Source: Pseudomonadota bacterium
Lineage (GTDB): Bacteria; Pseudomonadota; Gammaproteobacteria; Burkholderiales; Sulfuriferulaceae
Direction: 5' to 3'
Assembly: GCA_021790625.1 (NCBI GenBank)
Contig: JAJYGL010000166.1
Coordinates: 1-5,089, forward strand
DNA length: 5,089 nucleotides
The stretch's first letter is position 1. The number at the start of each line of letters is the position of its first letter. The notes beneath the pieces were generated by a model that saw nothing but the letters and a program-made list of their open reading frames with translations, was not told the DNA's origin and did not search any database. Made by a program: the position numbers and the translations under genes. Positions 1 through 5,089 of this stretch are shown here, piece by piece.

Positions 1-870
1 GGTGTAGACATAGTGCAGACCTGCGCGCAAAGCAATTTCACGCGCTCGTATTAGCGTAGATGCGGGCGTCTGCGGAATATCCGCCATCTTATAATCGGGA
101 TGGAATGCCGAAAAGTGCAATGGCACGCCCGGCCCCAACTGCTGCGTGATCCATTGGCACATGGCGCTGATTTCTTCGTCGCTGTCATTCTTGCCGGGAA
201 TGAGCAATGTGGTGATTTCAAACCAGACATCGGTTTCATGTTTGAGATACACCAGCGTATCCAGCACCGGTTGCAATTGCGAGCCGGTGAGTTTGAAATA
301 GAAATCTTCGGTAAACGCCTTGAGATCGACATTGGCGGCATCCATCTTGCCGTAAAAATCACGACGCGCCTGATCGTGCATATAACCTGCCGTTACCGCA
401 ACAGTCTTGATACCCCGCGCATGACAGGCATCCGCAGTATCCATGGCGTACTCAGCAAAAATCACCGGGTCGTTATAAGTGAAAGCGACGCTCTTGCAGT
501 CGTTTTGCTCTGCGGCAAGGGCAATGATTTCAGGAGACGCCTGATCCATCAATTTGTCCATGTCTTTGGATTTGCTGATATCCCAGTTCTGACAGAATTT
601 ACAGGCCAGATTGCAGCCTGCCGTGCCAAACGACAATACGCTACTGCCCGGGTAAAAATGGTTGAGCGGTTTCTTTTCGATCGGATCAATACAAAAACCG
701 GACGAACGCCCATAGGTTGTGAGTACAATCTGGTCGCCTTCGCGCATGCGCACGAAACAGGCGCCACGCTGACCCTCATTGAGTTTGCAGTCACGCGGAC
801 ACAAATCGCACTGGATACGTCCGTCATCCAGTCGATGCCAGTATTTTCCGGGATGGTGAAATTCAGCCAT
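1..870 (-). CDS. amrS: AmmeMemoRadiSam system radical SAM enzyme AmrS, partial (C-terminus beyond left edge)
   Basis: The frame starting at the ATG on 870-868 stays open for 290 codons to the window edge, so the gene is cut by the window, not broken. The radical SAM signature CNLACKFC (residues 86-93) supplies the three cysteines of a CxxxCxxC [4Fe-4S] cluster that cleaves S-adenosylmethionine. An N-terminal cysteine-rich stretch (C21, C24, C28, C38) precedes it, as is usual in this pyruvate formate-lyase-activase-like branch. The segments YGRSSGFCIDPIEKKPLNHF (53-72) and TYNDP (131-135) are typical of AmrS. The start overlaps the amrA stop by 8 bases (ATGGCTGA) and has a GGAG site 7 bases upstream, within the end of amrA. 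It is the catalytic member of the three-gene set; the substrate is not evident from sequence. Family members are longer, so several tens of C-terminal residues, often with a further CxxC-type motif, should lie left of position 1. Confidence 0.95.
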   Translation of the reverse strand, partial: MAEFHHPGKYWHRLDDGRIQCDLCPRDCKLNEGQRGACFVRMREGDQIVLTTYGRSSGFCIDPIEKKPLNHFYPGSSVLSFGTAGCNLACKFCQNWDISKSKDMDKLMDQASPEIIALAAEQNDCKSVAFTYNDPVIFAEYAMDTADACHARGIKTVAVTAGYMHDQARRDFYGKMDAANVDLKAFTEDFYFKLTGSQLQPVLDTLVYLKHETDVWFEITTLLIPGKNDSDEEISAMCQWITQQLGPGVPLHFSAFHPDYKMADIPQTPASTLIRAREIALRAGLHYVYT

Positions 871-1432
871 TATTGAGCTCCAGATCGCGTTCTTTCCATT
901 TGCTGACCGTATAACGAGATAGTTTGACCCCTTTATCCCAAAAATCGGGATAAAGACCAGCCTTGTGTTTCAGATGCGCCATGAATTCGGCTGGCTCGGG
1001 CAACTGTTCCCATACCTGGGGCAGAAAGGTGCTGCGGTAGCGACCGAATTCGAACACCACACCATCCACGAGCGGACGCAGTTGAGCCAGTGCCTCGTGC
1101 TCGCTGTGAAATATCATGTCTTGCATGGGCGAGAGCAAGGACACCTCGATTTCGGTGTGACCCAGTTCTGTTCTGGTCAAAGGAGGGAAGCGCGGGTCGT
1201 GAAACGCGGCAGCCTGCGCATTTGCCCGGATGTCGGTCAGCAGCGCGCGATGTGCTTCCAGCGTGCCGATGCAGCCGCGCAAGCGCTCGTTCTGGGTAAG
1301 CGTGACAAAACACGCGCCGTGTTCCCGCAGCCAATCGTCATCATCCTCAATGGCCGGATAATCTTCCCCTAATCCGACCAAAATGGACGAACGCGCTATC
1401 GATAGCAAGACTTTTCCGCGGTTAGTGTACAT
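863..1432 (-). CDS. amrA: AmmeMemoRadiSam system protein A (AMMECR1 domain)
   Basis: This 189-residue protein is nearly all one AMMECR1 domain. The family hallmark LRGCIG is at residues 51-56, followed by AAFHDPRFPPLT (75-86), EIEVSLLSP (94-102), TFLPQVWEQ (135-143) and HLKHKAGL (153-160), in the order expected for bacterial and human AMMECR1. Length is normal for a stand-alone bacterial member. A TTG further upstream would add eight residues, but the ATG at 1432 has a perfect GGAGG nine bases before it and opens directly into the domain, so it is chosen. The gene overlaps the end of amrB by 11 bases and the start of amrS by 8, so all three are probably one transcript with coupled translation. 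The conserved cysteine C54 in the signature is intact. A biochemical role is not established from sequence; as a partner of AmrB and AmrS it may bind substrate or assist the radical reaction (inference). Confidence 0.95.
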   Translation of the reverse strand: MYTNRGKVLLSIARSSILVGLGEDYPAIEDDDDWLREHGACFVTLTQNERLRGCIGTLEAHRALLTDIRANAQAAAFHDPRFPPLTRTELGHTEIEVSLLSPMQDMIFHSEHEALAQLRPLVDGVVFEFGRYRSTFLPQVWEQLPEPAEFMAHLKHKAGLYPDFWDKGVKLSRYTVSKWKERDLELNNG

Positions 1433-2234
1433 GGATCGATTCCTCCATGAAGGCAAAGGAAGCGTAACCCACCACGCGATCCTTGTCGCCAGTGGTATCG
1501 CCCGAGTTACATACTTCCAGCAAAACGGGATGCAAATGATGCCGTTTTGCCGCCATCAACAGTCCGTTGATGGGTGTTCCGCCACACGCCTGTTCGTGCG
1601 TCAACGAACCACGCAACGCCAGTATGTTTTGCACGGTTTGCTGGTCTGCAGCTTGCGCCCGCGCATAAGGCAGGAAATGTGACAGATCGGAGCTGATGAC
1701 AATCAGGGTTTCCGGGCCGCCCCATAACACATCCAGCACGTCAGCGATCTCAACCGGACTTGCATCACCGACAACCAATGGAATCAGGCTAAAGTTGCCC
1801 AGCACAATTTGCAGGAACGGCAACTGTACTTCGAGCGAATGCTCCCGTGCATGAGCCGCATCATTGGTGACAATTTGCGGCAGCTTGCGGAGCAACGCAA
1901 TGGCAGCCTGATCAAGAGGAATCGTACCCAACGGCGTCGCAAACGCATCGACGCGAGGCAGCGCCAGGCCGCGTACCGGTACCCGATGAACCGGGCCAAG
2001 CAGAACAACACGCGTGATCTGACCACGTCCGGCAGCAAGGCCGGCATAAGCCGCAGCGGCCGTTGAACCCGAATAGATATAGCCGGCATGCGGGACGATG
2101 ATTGCCTTGGCTAGTCTGCCTTCTGGTGCAGGCTTGACGGCAGCAGCCAACATGGCGGACACCTCATGCGCAAGCGTGCCCGATGAGCCCGGATAAAAAA
2201 CACCCGCGACGGCCGGTGGACGGATTGCGTGCAT
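1422..2234 (-). CDS. amrB: AmmeMemoRadiSam system protein B (MEMO1-like)
   Basis: This is a MEMO1-family protein of 270 residues (272 from the first ATG at 2240), full length for the family. Numbered from that first ATG, it has the opening IRPPAVAGVFYP (6-17), PHAGYIYSG (50-58, H51), LLGPVH (80-85, H85), EHSLEVQLPF (133-142), SSDLSHF (183-189) and ACGGTPI (218-224, C219). H51, H85 and C219 correspond to the metal-binding His-His-Cys set of human MEMO1, so the pocket looks intact. The fold resembles class III extradiol dioxygenases, but no dioxygenase role is implied. The start at 2234 is preferred because AAAGGGG lies nine bases before it and only three before the 2240 ATG. It is the first gene of the operon and overlaps amrA by 11 bases. 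Its likely job is a metal-binding partner of the radical SAM enzyme; the exact function is unknown. Confidence 0.95.
   Translation of the reverse strand: MHAIRPPAVAGVFYPGSSGTLAHEVSAMLAAAVKPAPEGRLAKAIIVPHAGYIYSGSTAAAAYAGLAAGRGQITRVVLLGPVHRVPVRGLALPRVDAFATPLGTIPLDQAAIALLRKLPQIVTNDAAHAREHSLEVQLPFLQIVLGNFSLIPLVVGDASPVEIADVLDVLWGGPETLIVISSDLSHFLPYARAQAADQQTVQNILALRGSLTHEQACGGTPINGLLMAAKRHHLHPVLLEVCNSGDTTGDKDRVVGYASFAFMEESIHVH
1442..1446 (-). promoter_or_regulatory. Ribosome-binding site of amrA
   Basis: GGAGG on the minus strand, nine bases before the ATG at 1432 and inside the last codons of amrB. It decides the amrA start over the TTG at 1456 and implies coupled translation. Confidence 0.8.
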
Positions 2235-2243
2235 GATCATTGT

Positions 2244-2250
2244 CCCCTTT
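2244..2250 (-). promoter_or_regulatory. Ribosome-binding site of amrB
   Basis: AAAGGGG on the minus strand fits the anti-Shine-Dalgarno sequence with one G-U wobble. It lies three bases before the ATG at 2240 and nine before the ATG at 2234, which favours the second ATG as the true start. Confidence 0.6.
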
Positions 2251-2252
2251 CA

Positions 2253-2286
2253 CTGCTGGTTAAAACCCCGACTTTCAGACCAGTAG
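2253..2286 (-). promoter_or_regulatory. Imperfect hairpin directly upstream of the amrB ribosome-binding site
   Basis: In the amrB transcript direction CTACTGGT (2286-2279) can pair with ACCAGCAG (2260-2253), seven of eight positions, around an 18-base loop. The stem ends two bases before the ribosome-binding site, so it could affect translation initiation. The stem is short and the long loop weakens it, so function is speculative. Confidence 0.35.
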
Positions 2287-2302
2287 GAGAGCGCCGAATC
2301 CG

Positions 2303-2316
2303 CGCCCCGAAGGGCG
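2303..2316 (-). promoter_or_regulatory. UUCG-tetraloop hairpin in the amrB leader
   Basis: On the minus strand CGCCC-TTCG-GGGCG forms a perfect five-base-pair stem closed by the very stable C(UUCG)G tetraloop, about 65 bases upstream of the amrB start. It is not followed by a T run in this direction, so it is unlikely to be a terminator for the upstream gene. Read the other way it is followed by TGATTTT, only a feeble terminator tail, and no plus-strand gene ends here. A structural element of the leader is the best reading. Confidence 0.4.
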
Positions 2317-2323
2317 TGATTTT

Positions 2324-2340
2324 GGAGTCTCCCGGAGTCT
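2324..2340. repeat. Direct repeat GGAGTCT, period 10
   Basis: Two identical seven-base copies, GGAGTCT at 2324-2330 and 2334-2340, separated by CCC. They therefore repeat about once per helical turn, as expected for a protein bound to one face of DNA. They sit between the possible amrB promoter and the UUCG hairpin. An alternative is pairing of GGAGA (minus strand) with TCTCC near 2286-2292 in RNA. Confidence 0.4.
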
Positions 2341-2367
2341 ACATTAGGGTGTTGTAAGTAAATTCAA
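2341..2367 (-). promoter_or_regulatory. Weak candidate promoter for amrBAS
   Basis: On the minus strand TTGAAT (2367-2362) and TAATGT (2346-2341) resemble -35 and -10 boxes, but the 15-base spacing is short. It is at the position expected for a promoter feeding a roughly 100-base leader. The match is weak and could be chance. Confidence 0.2.
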
Positions 2368-2390
2368 GTAATGGAAAACCCGAAATTTAC
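2358..2390. repeat. Inverted repeat GTAAATT / AATTTAC
   Basis: Perfect seven-base arms at 2358-2364 and 2384-2390, separated by 19 bases. The AT-rich arms and wide spacing suit a DNA-binding site better than a transcription terminator. It overlaps the candidate amrB promoter, so it may be an operator; no regulator can be named. Confidence 0.3.
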
Positions 2391-2489
2391 ATGCAGAAAA
2401 TGGAGAATAACCCTTGACTGCGAGCCACGCCTTGCACTTCATCCCGCCAGATCGCCGTCGCGGCCATGTGGGAATAGATCAGTGCTTCC
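2391..2489. other. Non-coding stretch after the host-attachment gene, no clear terminator
   Basis: No convincing hairpin followed by a T run was found between the stop at 2490 and the amrB leader, so readthrough from the host-attachment gene into amrBAS is possible. A 26-codon minus-strand reading frame (2467-2387) crosses this stretch but has no ribosome-binding site. The GC-rich part at about 2410-2467 differs in composition from the AT-rich sequence on either side. Confidence 0.35.
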
Positions 2490-2930
2490 TTAAACAAACA
2501 AAATATTTTTCAGATGACTGGCCAATTCTTCAGTAGTAATCAGGGTGTAATCCTTCTCGACCGTATTGGTGACCAACGCACGGACATGCTCCGGCAGGTG
2601 TTTTTTCAGCTTGCCCATGAAAGGATCTGAGGCCACCAGGATAAGCCGCTTGTAACTGTTGGCGGTACGGCCTGTTTCCAGGGTGTGGGCCAGTTCTGCC
2701 GCGAACTTGTCTTCTTCGTGCACTTTTGCATCCGTGGGCTGAGAAAATGCACCATGCGCGCCGCCATCGGTCATGTAATGGCCGGGACGATCTGAAACAA
2801 GATCGGTATCCATTTCGCGGCTTTCAGGATGCAGATCGTGTTCCAACAGTTCCAGACCTGTATGGGGACCATGATTAACGTACAAATCAGCCCGGCTTGC
2901 ATTTGCAACCAATACCCATGTCGTCGTCAT
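2490..2930 (-). CDS. Host attachment family protein (baeRF-like)
   Basis: This 146-residue protein matches the small family annotated as 'protein required for attachment to host cells'. The opening TWVLVANASRADLY (4-17) is the typical first strand and helix. An acidic, charged middle with SDRPGHY (46-52) is followed by a KFAAELAHTL helix (75-84), LILVASDPFMGKLKKHL (96-112) and VEKDYTLI (124-131), where many relatives have 'KDLT'. No signal peptide or membrane segment is present, so it is probably cytoplasmic. The family name comes from a plant-associated bacterium and should not be taken to mean this organism attaches to a host; the fold has been related to archaeo-eukaryotic release-factor-like domains, and the molecular role is unknown. 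The start at 2930 is chosen because GAGGG lies eight bases upstream and the domain begins at once; an upstream ATG at 2945 or 2987 would add unrelated residues. It appears to stand alone. Confidence 0.88.
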   Translation of the reverse strand: MTTTWVLVANASRADLYVNHGPHTGLELLEHDLHPESREMDTDLVSDRPGHYMTDGGAHGAFSQPTDAKVHEEDKFAAELAHTLETGRTANSYKRLILVASDPFMGKLKKHLPEHVRALVTNTVEKDYTLITTEELASHLKNILFV

Positions 2931-2938
2931 TTTAATAG

Positions 2939-2943
2939 CCCTC
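2939..2943 (-). promoter_or_regulatory. Ribosome-binding site of the host-attachment family gene
   Basis: GAGGG on the minus strand, eight bases before the ATG at 2930. It settles this start over the upstream in-frame ATGs, which lack such a site. Confidence 0.7.
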
Positions 2944-2954
2944 ATAAATTCAAC

Positions 2955-3056
2955 CGACTGAAGCACAGTCTGCATTTTGCGTGACATTTGTGTGGCATTT
3001 GCGTGGCATCAAGGAACAACAAAACTGAATAAATCTGTGCTTCCCTACCGCAGTCG
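2955..3056. repeat. Interrupted long inverted repeat flanking the tandem repeats
   Basis: CGACTGAAGCACAG at 2955-2968 is complementary to CTGTGCTT at 3035-3042 plus CAGTCG at 3051-3056, with an eight-base bulge in the right arm: 14 base pairs in all, nine of them an uninterrupted perfect match (2960-2968 with 3035-3043). The left arm can also fold by itself as GACTG-AAGCA-CAGTC (2956-2970), giving two mutually exclusive structures. The arms enclose the 11-base tandem repeats upstream of the host-attachment gene. Confidence 0.55.
2977..3009. repeat. Three tandem copies of an 11-base unit, TTGCGTGGCAT
   Basis: Copies are TTGCGTGACAT (2977-2987), TTGTGTGGCAT (2988-2998) and TTGCGTGGCAT (2999-3009); they differ at only two of eleven positions. 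GCAT at 2972-2975 may be the remnant of a fourth. They lie 47-79 bases upstream of the host-attachment start, where an operator would be. An 11-base period is known for binding sites of OmpR/PhoB-type winged-helix response regulators; that assignment is inference. The copies are far too short for CRISPR repeats. Confidence 0.7.
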
Positions 3057-3110
3057 ATTCTACACCACCCCGTTCCATTTTGCTTCTTCTGCCGGAAATA
3101 CGCACGAACA

Positions 3111-3137
3111 CAATGGTCGATCATTGACCAGTCATTG
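3111..3137. promoter_or_regulatory. Palindrome overlapping the candidate -35 box
   Basis: TGGTC (3114-3118) and GACCA (3126-3130) form inverted half-sites around seven bases; outer CAATG (3111-3115) and CATTG (3133-3137) extend the symmetry with a two-base offset. It covers the putative -35 of the DUF748 gene, so a repressor site is plausible. No regulator is identified. Confidence 0.35.
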
Positions 3138-3154
3138 CATAACAAAAATAGAGT
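3124..3154 (+). promoter_or_regulatory. Candidate promoter for the DUF748 gene
   Basis: TTGACC at 3124-3129 is a good -35 match and TAGAGT at 3149-3154 a fair -10 match, with 19-base spacing (slightly long). It would give a leader of roughly 55 bases before the start at 3216. Confidence 0.3.
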
Positions 3155-3215
3155 ACTGACAAACCAAAACCGACAATGCTACCATGTAGGCACCCGATCA
3201 GGCACAATAACCAAT

Positions 3216-5089
3216 ATGAAGCAGCCTTTCAACCGTATCAGGATCATCTTGTTCAGCCTGTCTGTTTTTGTGCTGGCATCATGGCTGGCTGGCGTTATGT
3301 TAGCCCCACGGTTTGGAAGACATGTGTTGGTTCATGTGCTGGAAAACAAACTGCACCGCCCGGTAACGTTACAAGCCCTGCACATCAACTTATTGCGGCT
3401 GTCAGCGCGCCTCGACGGACTGCGGGTACAAGAAGCACACAACAAAACCACGCTGCTCAGTATCAATCAGATTTACCTGCGCATCAACGTTGCATCGCTC
3501 TGGCATGGCGGCGCGCCTGTCATCAGTACCCTTGATATCACTGCACCCAACCTGCACGTTATCCGCGATGGCAACGAGCATTTCAACCTGAGCGACATCG
3601 CCACCGATCTCATGCGCCCGACAGCACACCCGGCACATTTCATTCTGGAAAACGTGCATCTGACACAGGGAGACATAACACTTGACGACAACATCACCCA
3701 CAGTCAGCAACACATCAAAGAGTTGACAGTCGATCTCCCTTGGCTGTCGAAGCGTGAGCGTGACAAGCAACTGCCAGTTCAGGCCGCCGCCTCATTCTTG
3801 CTCAATGGCGCTGCCATTGATCTCTCAGCCAACGTTCATCCTTTTACTGCCAACCCTGACGGTAACGCACATATCACGGTGCACCAACTGGCTCTGCAAC
3901 CACTATTGGTCTACCTGCCTGCTTCGCTCCCCTTTCACCTCAACGCCGGACAATTGACCAGCCAACTTGATTTGCAATTCAAGCTGCCGACAAAAAAACC
4001 TCCGCTCATCATTCTGGCCGGCAAACTGGACGTGCAGCGGCTTGCTTTGTTGTCAAAACAATCCTCGACCCCTGTTTTTGAACTGGCAAACATGCAGACA
4101 GACATCCTGCAAGCAAACATCCTGCAACAACACTGGCAAATTCGTTCGCTTCTGCTTGATGCGCCGCACGTTGCGCTGCAACGCAATGCCCAAGGACGGT
4201 GGGAAGTACAAGATTTAATCCCTGCCCGAAAGAATGGACAACCATCAACACAGTCGACTCAAATTGCCATCGGCCAGATAAACGTGATCCACGGCAGGCT
4301 GGATATGGAAAGCAAAGAATTACCCGCCTCATCCGCCATTCATCTCGACAACATCACGTTCAATCTCCAACATTTTTCCACCGCGCCCGGCAACCAGAAC
4401 AATATCTCCCTCAGCCTATCCACGAACAAAGGCGCACAAATCGCCAGTCGCGGGCGATTCCGTTTGTCTCCTCTTTTAGCAGACGGCAATTTCAGCATAC
4501 GGAATTTTACGCCCGTCCCCTACACACCTTGGCTCGCCCAACCCTTACTCTCCGCACCGCTGCCCGTCAAGCTTGAATCCGGCACATTACACATCAGCGG
4601 ACATTATCGATACGAACATGCCTTGAAACTGGATCAAATCATCAGCAACATCCATGACTGGAAAATGTCATTGCCCAACCATCCGCAGGCACAATTCACC
4701 CTCGCTGATCTAACCCTTGATGGTGGAATGTTGAATCTATCCACACATAAGGCTGGCATGAGCCATCTCGATCTGCGCAAAATCAATCTACAATTACCGC
4801 ACCACCGGCAACCGGCGCTGAACATTGCGCAATTTGTCGGCACTCATGCCGCCATCGATTTTTCTCAGCACCAGTTCAGCATCACCGACATTCACTCGCA
4901 GAATGGTACATTGCGTCTGCAACAAGACCGCAATGGTCAACTGGCGTTGCTCGCCTTGCTGTCAACAGGAAAAACATCCGGGGCAGCAACTGGAAGGCAA
5001 AAAACAAAAAGCCAAAAACATGGCACACACGGCGACAGGCGACCAATAAAATCCAAGCCCTCGTCCGGCACTGTGCCATGGTCATGGCA
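3216..5089 (+). CDS. DUF748 / AsmA-like envelope protein, partial (C-terminus beyond right edge)
   Basis: The frame from the ATG at 3216 is open for 624 codons without a stop to the edge. Residues 1-9 are basic and 10-30 form a hydrophobic segment (IILFSLSVFVLASWLAGVML), a signal anchor placing the rest in the periplasm. The part at about 48-131 follows the DUF748 pattern: RPVTLQALHINLL (48-60), LDGLRVQEA (66-74), an NLHVIRDGNEHFNLSDIA run (112-129). Later stretches repeat the AsmA-like theme of beta strands with 'LP(A)SLPFHLNAGQL' and 'LLSAPLPVKLESGTL' segments. Near residues 585-617 is a basic, low-complexity linker that ends in VPWSW, a usual lead-in to the next DUF748 unit, so much more protein should follow. 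AsmA-clan proteins are linked to phospholipid transport between membranes and outer-membrane integrity; that role here is inference. There is no strong ribosome-binding site before 3216, yet no other in-frame ATG, GTG or TTG was found just upstream and the anchor starts at once. Confidence 0.88.
   Translation, partial: MKQPFNRIRIILFSLSVFVLASWLAGVMLAPRFGRHVLVHVLENKLHRPVTLQALHINLLRLSARLDGLRVQEAHNKTTLLSINQIYLRINVASLWHGGAPVISTLDITAPNLHVIRDGNEHFNLSDIATDLMRPTAHPAHFILENVHLTQGDITLDDNITHSQQHIKELTVDLPWLSKRERDKQLPVQAAASFLLNGAAIDLSANVHPFTANPDGNAHITVHQLALQPLLVYLPASLPFHLNAGQLTSQLDLQFKLPTKKPPLIILAGKLDVQRLALLSKQSSTPVFELANMQTDILQANILQQHWQIRSLLLDAPHVALQRNAQGRWEVQDLIPARKNGQPSTQSTQIAIGQINVIHGRLDMESKELPASSAIHLDNITFNLQHFSTAPGNQNNISLSLSTNKGAQIASRGRFRLSPLLADGNFSIRNFTPVPYTPWLAQPLLSAPLPVKLESGTLHISGHYRYEHALKLDQIISNIHDWKMSLPNHPQAQFTLADLTLDGGMLNLSTHKAGMSHLDLRKINLQLPHHRQPALNIAQFVGTHAAIDFSQHQFSITDIHSQNGTLRLQQDRNGQLALLALLSTGKTSGAATGRQKTKSQKHGTHGDRRPIKSKPSSGTVPWSW

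Noticed and set aside
100..876. A 258-codon plus-strand open frame
   Set aside because: It is antisense to amrS. The minus-strand frame carries the complete radical SAM motifs and family sequence, while the plus-strand translation shows no recognisable domain; long antisense frames are common opposite codon-biased genes.
2303..2316. UUCG hairpin as an intrinsic terminator
   Set aside because: No T run follows on the minus strand. On the plus strand only four T bases follow after a gap and no gene there needs termination.
2994..3007. GG-N10-GC spacing like a sigma-54 promoter on the plus strand
   Set aside because: It arises from the 11-base periodicity of the tandem repeat, and the -12 element lacks the expected TTGC context.
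2977..3009. Tandem repeats as a CRISPR array or replication iterons
   Set aside because: The units are 11 bases and directly adjacent without spacers, with no cas genes, rep gene or DnaA boxes nearby.
2942..3145. A 67-codon minus-strand frame upstream of the host-attachment gene
   Set aside because: It is made of the repeat-rich intergenic region, has no ribosome-binding site of note and no family resemblance, and would cover the likely regulatory region.
3176..3535. A 119-codon plus-strand frame at the start of the envelope gene region
   Set aside because: It is out of frame with the DUF748 gene from 3216, which has a membrane anchor, family motifs and 624 open codons. The frame-shifted product has no such features.
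4970..5070. Frameshift in the DUF748 gene where the sequence becomes basic and low in complexity
   Set aside because: The frame stays open to the edge and ends in a VPWSW segment typical of the lead-in to the next DUF748 unit, so a natural linker is the simpler reading.

Overview
The window looks like chromosomal DNA of a Gram-negative proteobacterium, most likely a betaproteobacterium of the Nitrosomonadales or Rhodocyclales type. This is inferred from moderate GC, Shine-Dalgarno sites before most genes, and the combination of a complete AMMECR1/MEMO/radical-SAM set, a small 'host attachment' family protein and a very long DUF748/AsmA-like envelope protein. No species can be named from this much sequence.

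Region 1 (1-2240, minus strand) is a compact operon read right to left: amrB (MEMO1-like), amrA (AMMECR1-like) and amrS (radical SAM enzyme, running off the left edge). The genes overlap by 11 and 8 bases, so they are probably translationally coupled. This is the 'AmmeMemoRadiSam' system: three proteins widely conserved together, expected to carry out one radical-SAM-dependent modification. To my knowledge the substrate is not firmly established, which makes this the most biologically open part of the window.

Region 2 (2241-2489) is non-coding. Read as the transcript entering amrB, it has a possible structured leader: a short perfect stem capped by a C(UUCG)G tetraloop, a direct repeat with 10-base period, and an 8-base imperfect hairpin ending just before the ribosome-binding site. 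A further 7-base inverted repeat and a weak possible promoter lie upstream.

Region 3 (2490-2930, minus strand) is a single 146-residue gene of the host-attachment/baeRF-like family. Its upstream region holds the most striking non-coding structure here: three tandem copies of an 11-base unit, flanked by an interrupted inverted repeat of about 14 base pairs. The 11-base period matches the spacing used by OmpR/PhoB-type response regulators, so this may be an operator.

Region 4 (3216-5089, plus strand) starts divergently from region 3. It is a large gene that stays open for 624 codons to the right edge: an N-terminal membrane anchor followed by DUF748/AsmA-like repeats, expected to span the periplasm. 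The divergent intergenic region also has a possible promoter for this gene overlapped by a palindrome. No tRNA, rRNA, CRISPR array, insertion sequence or phage gene was seen.
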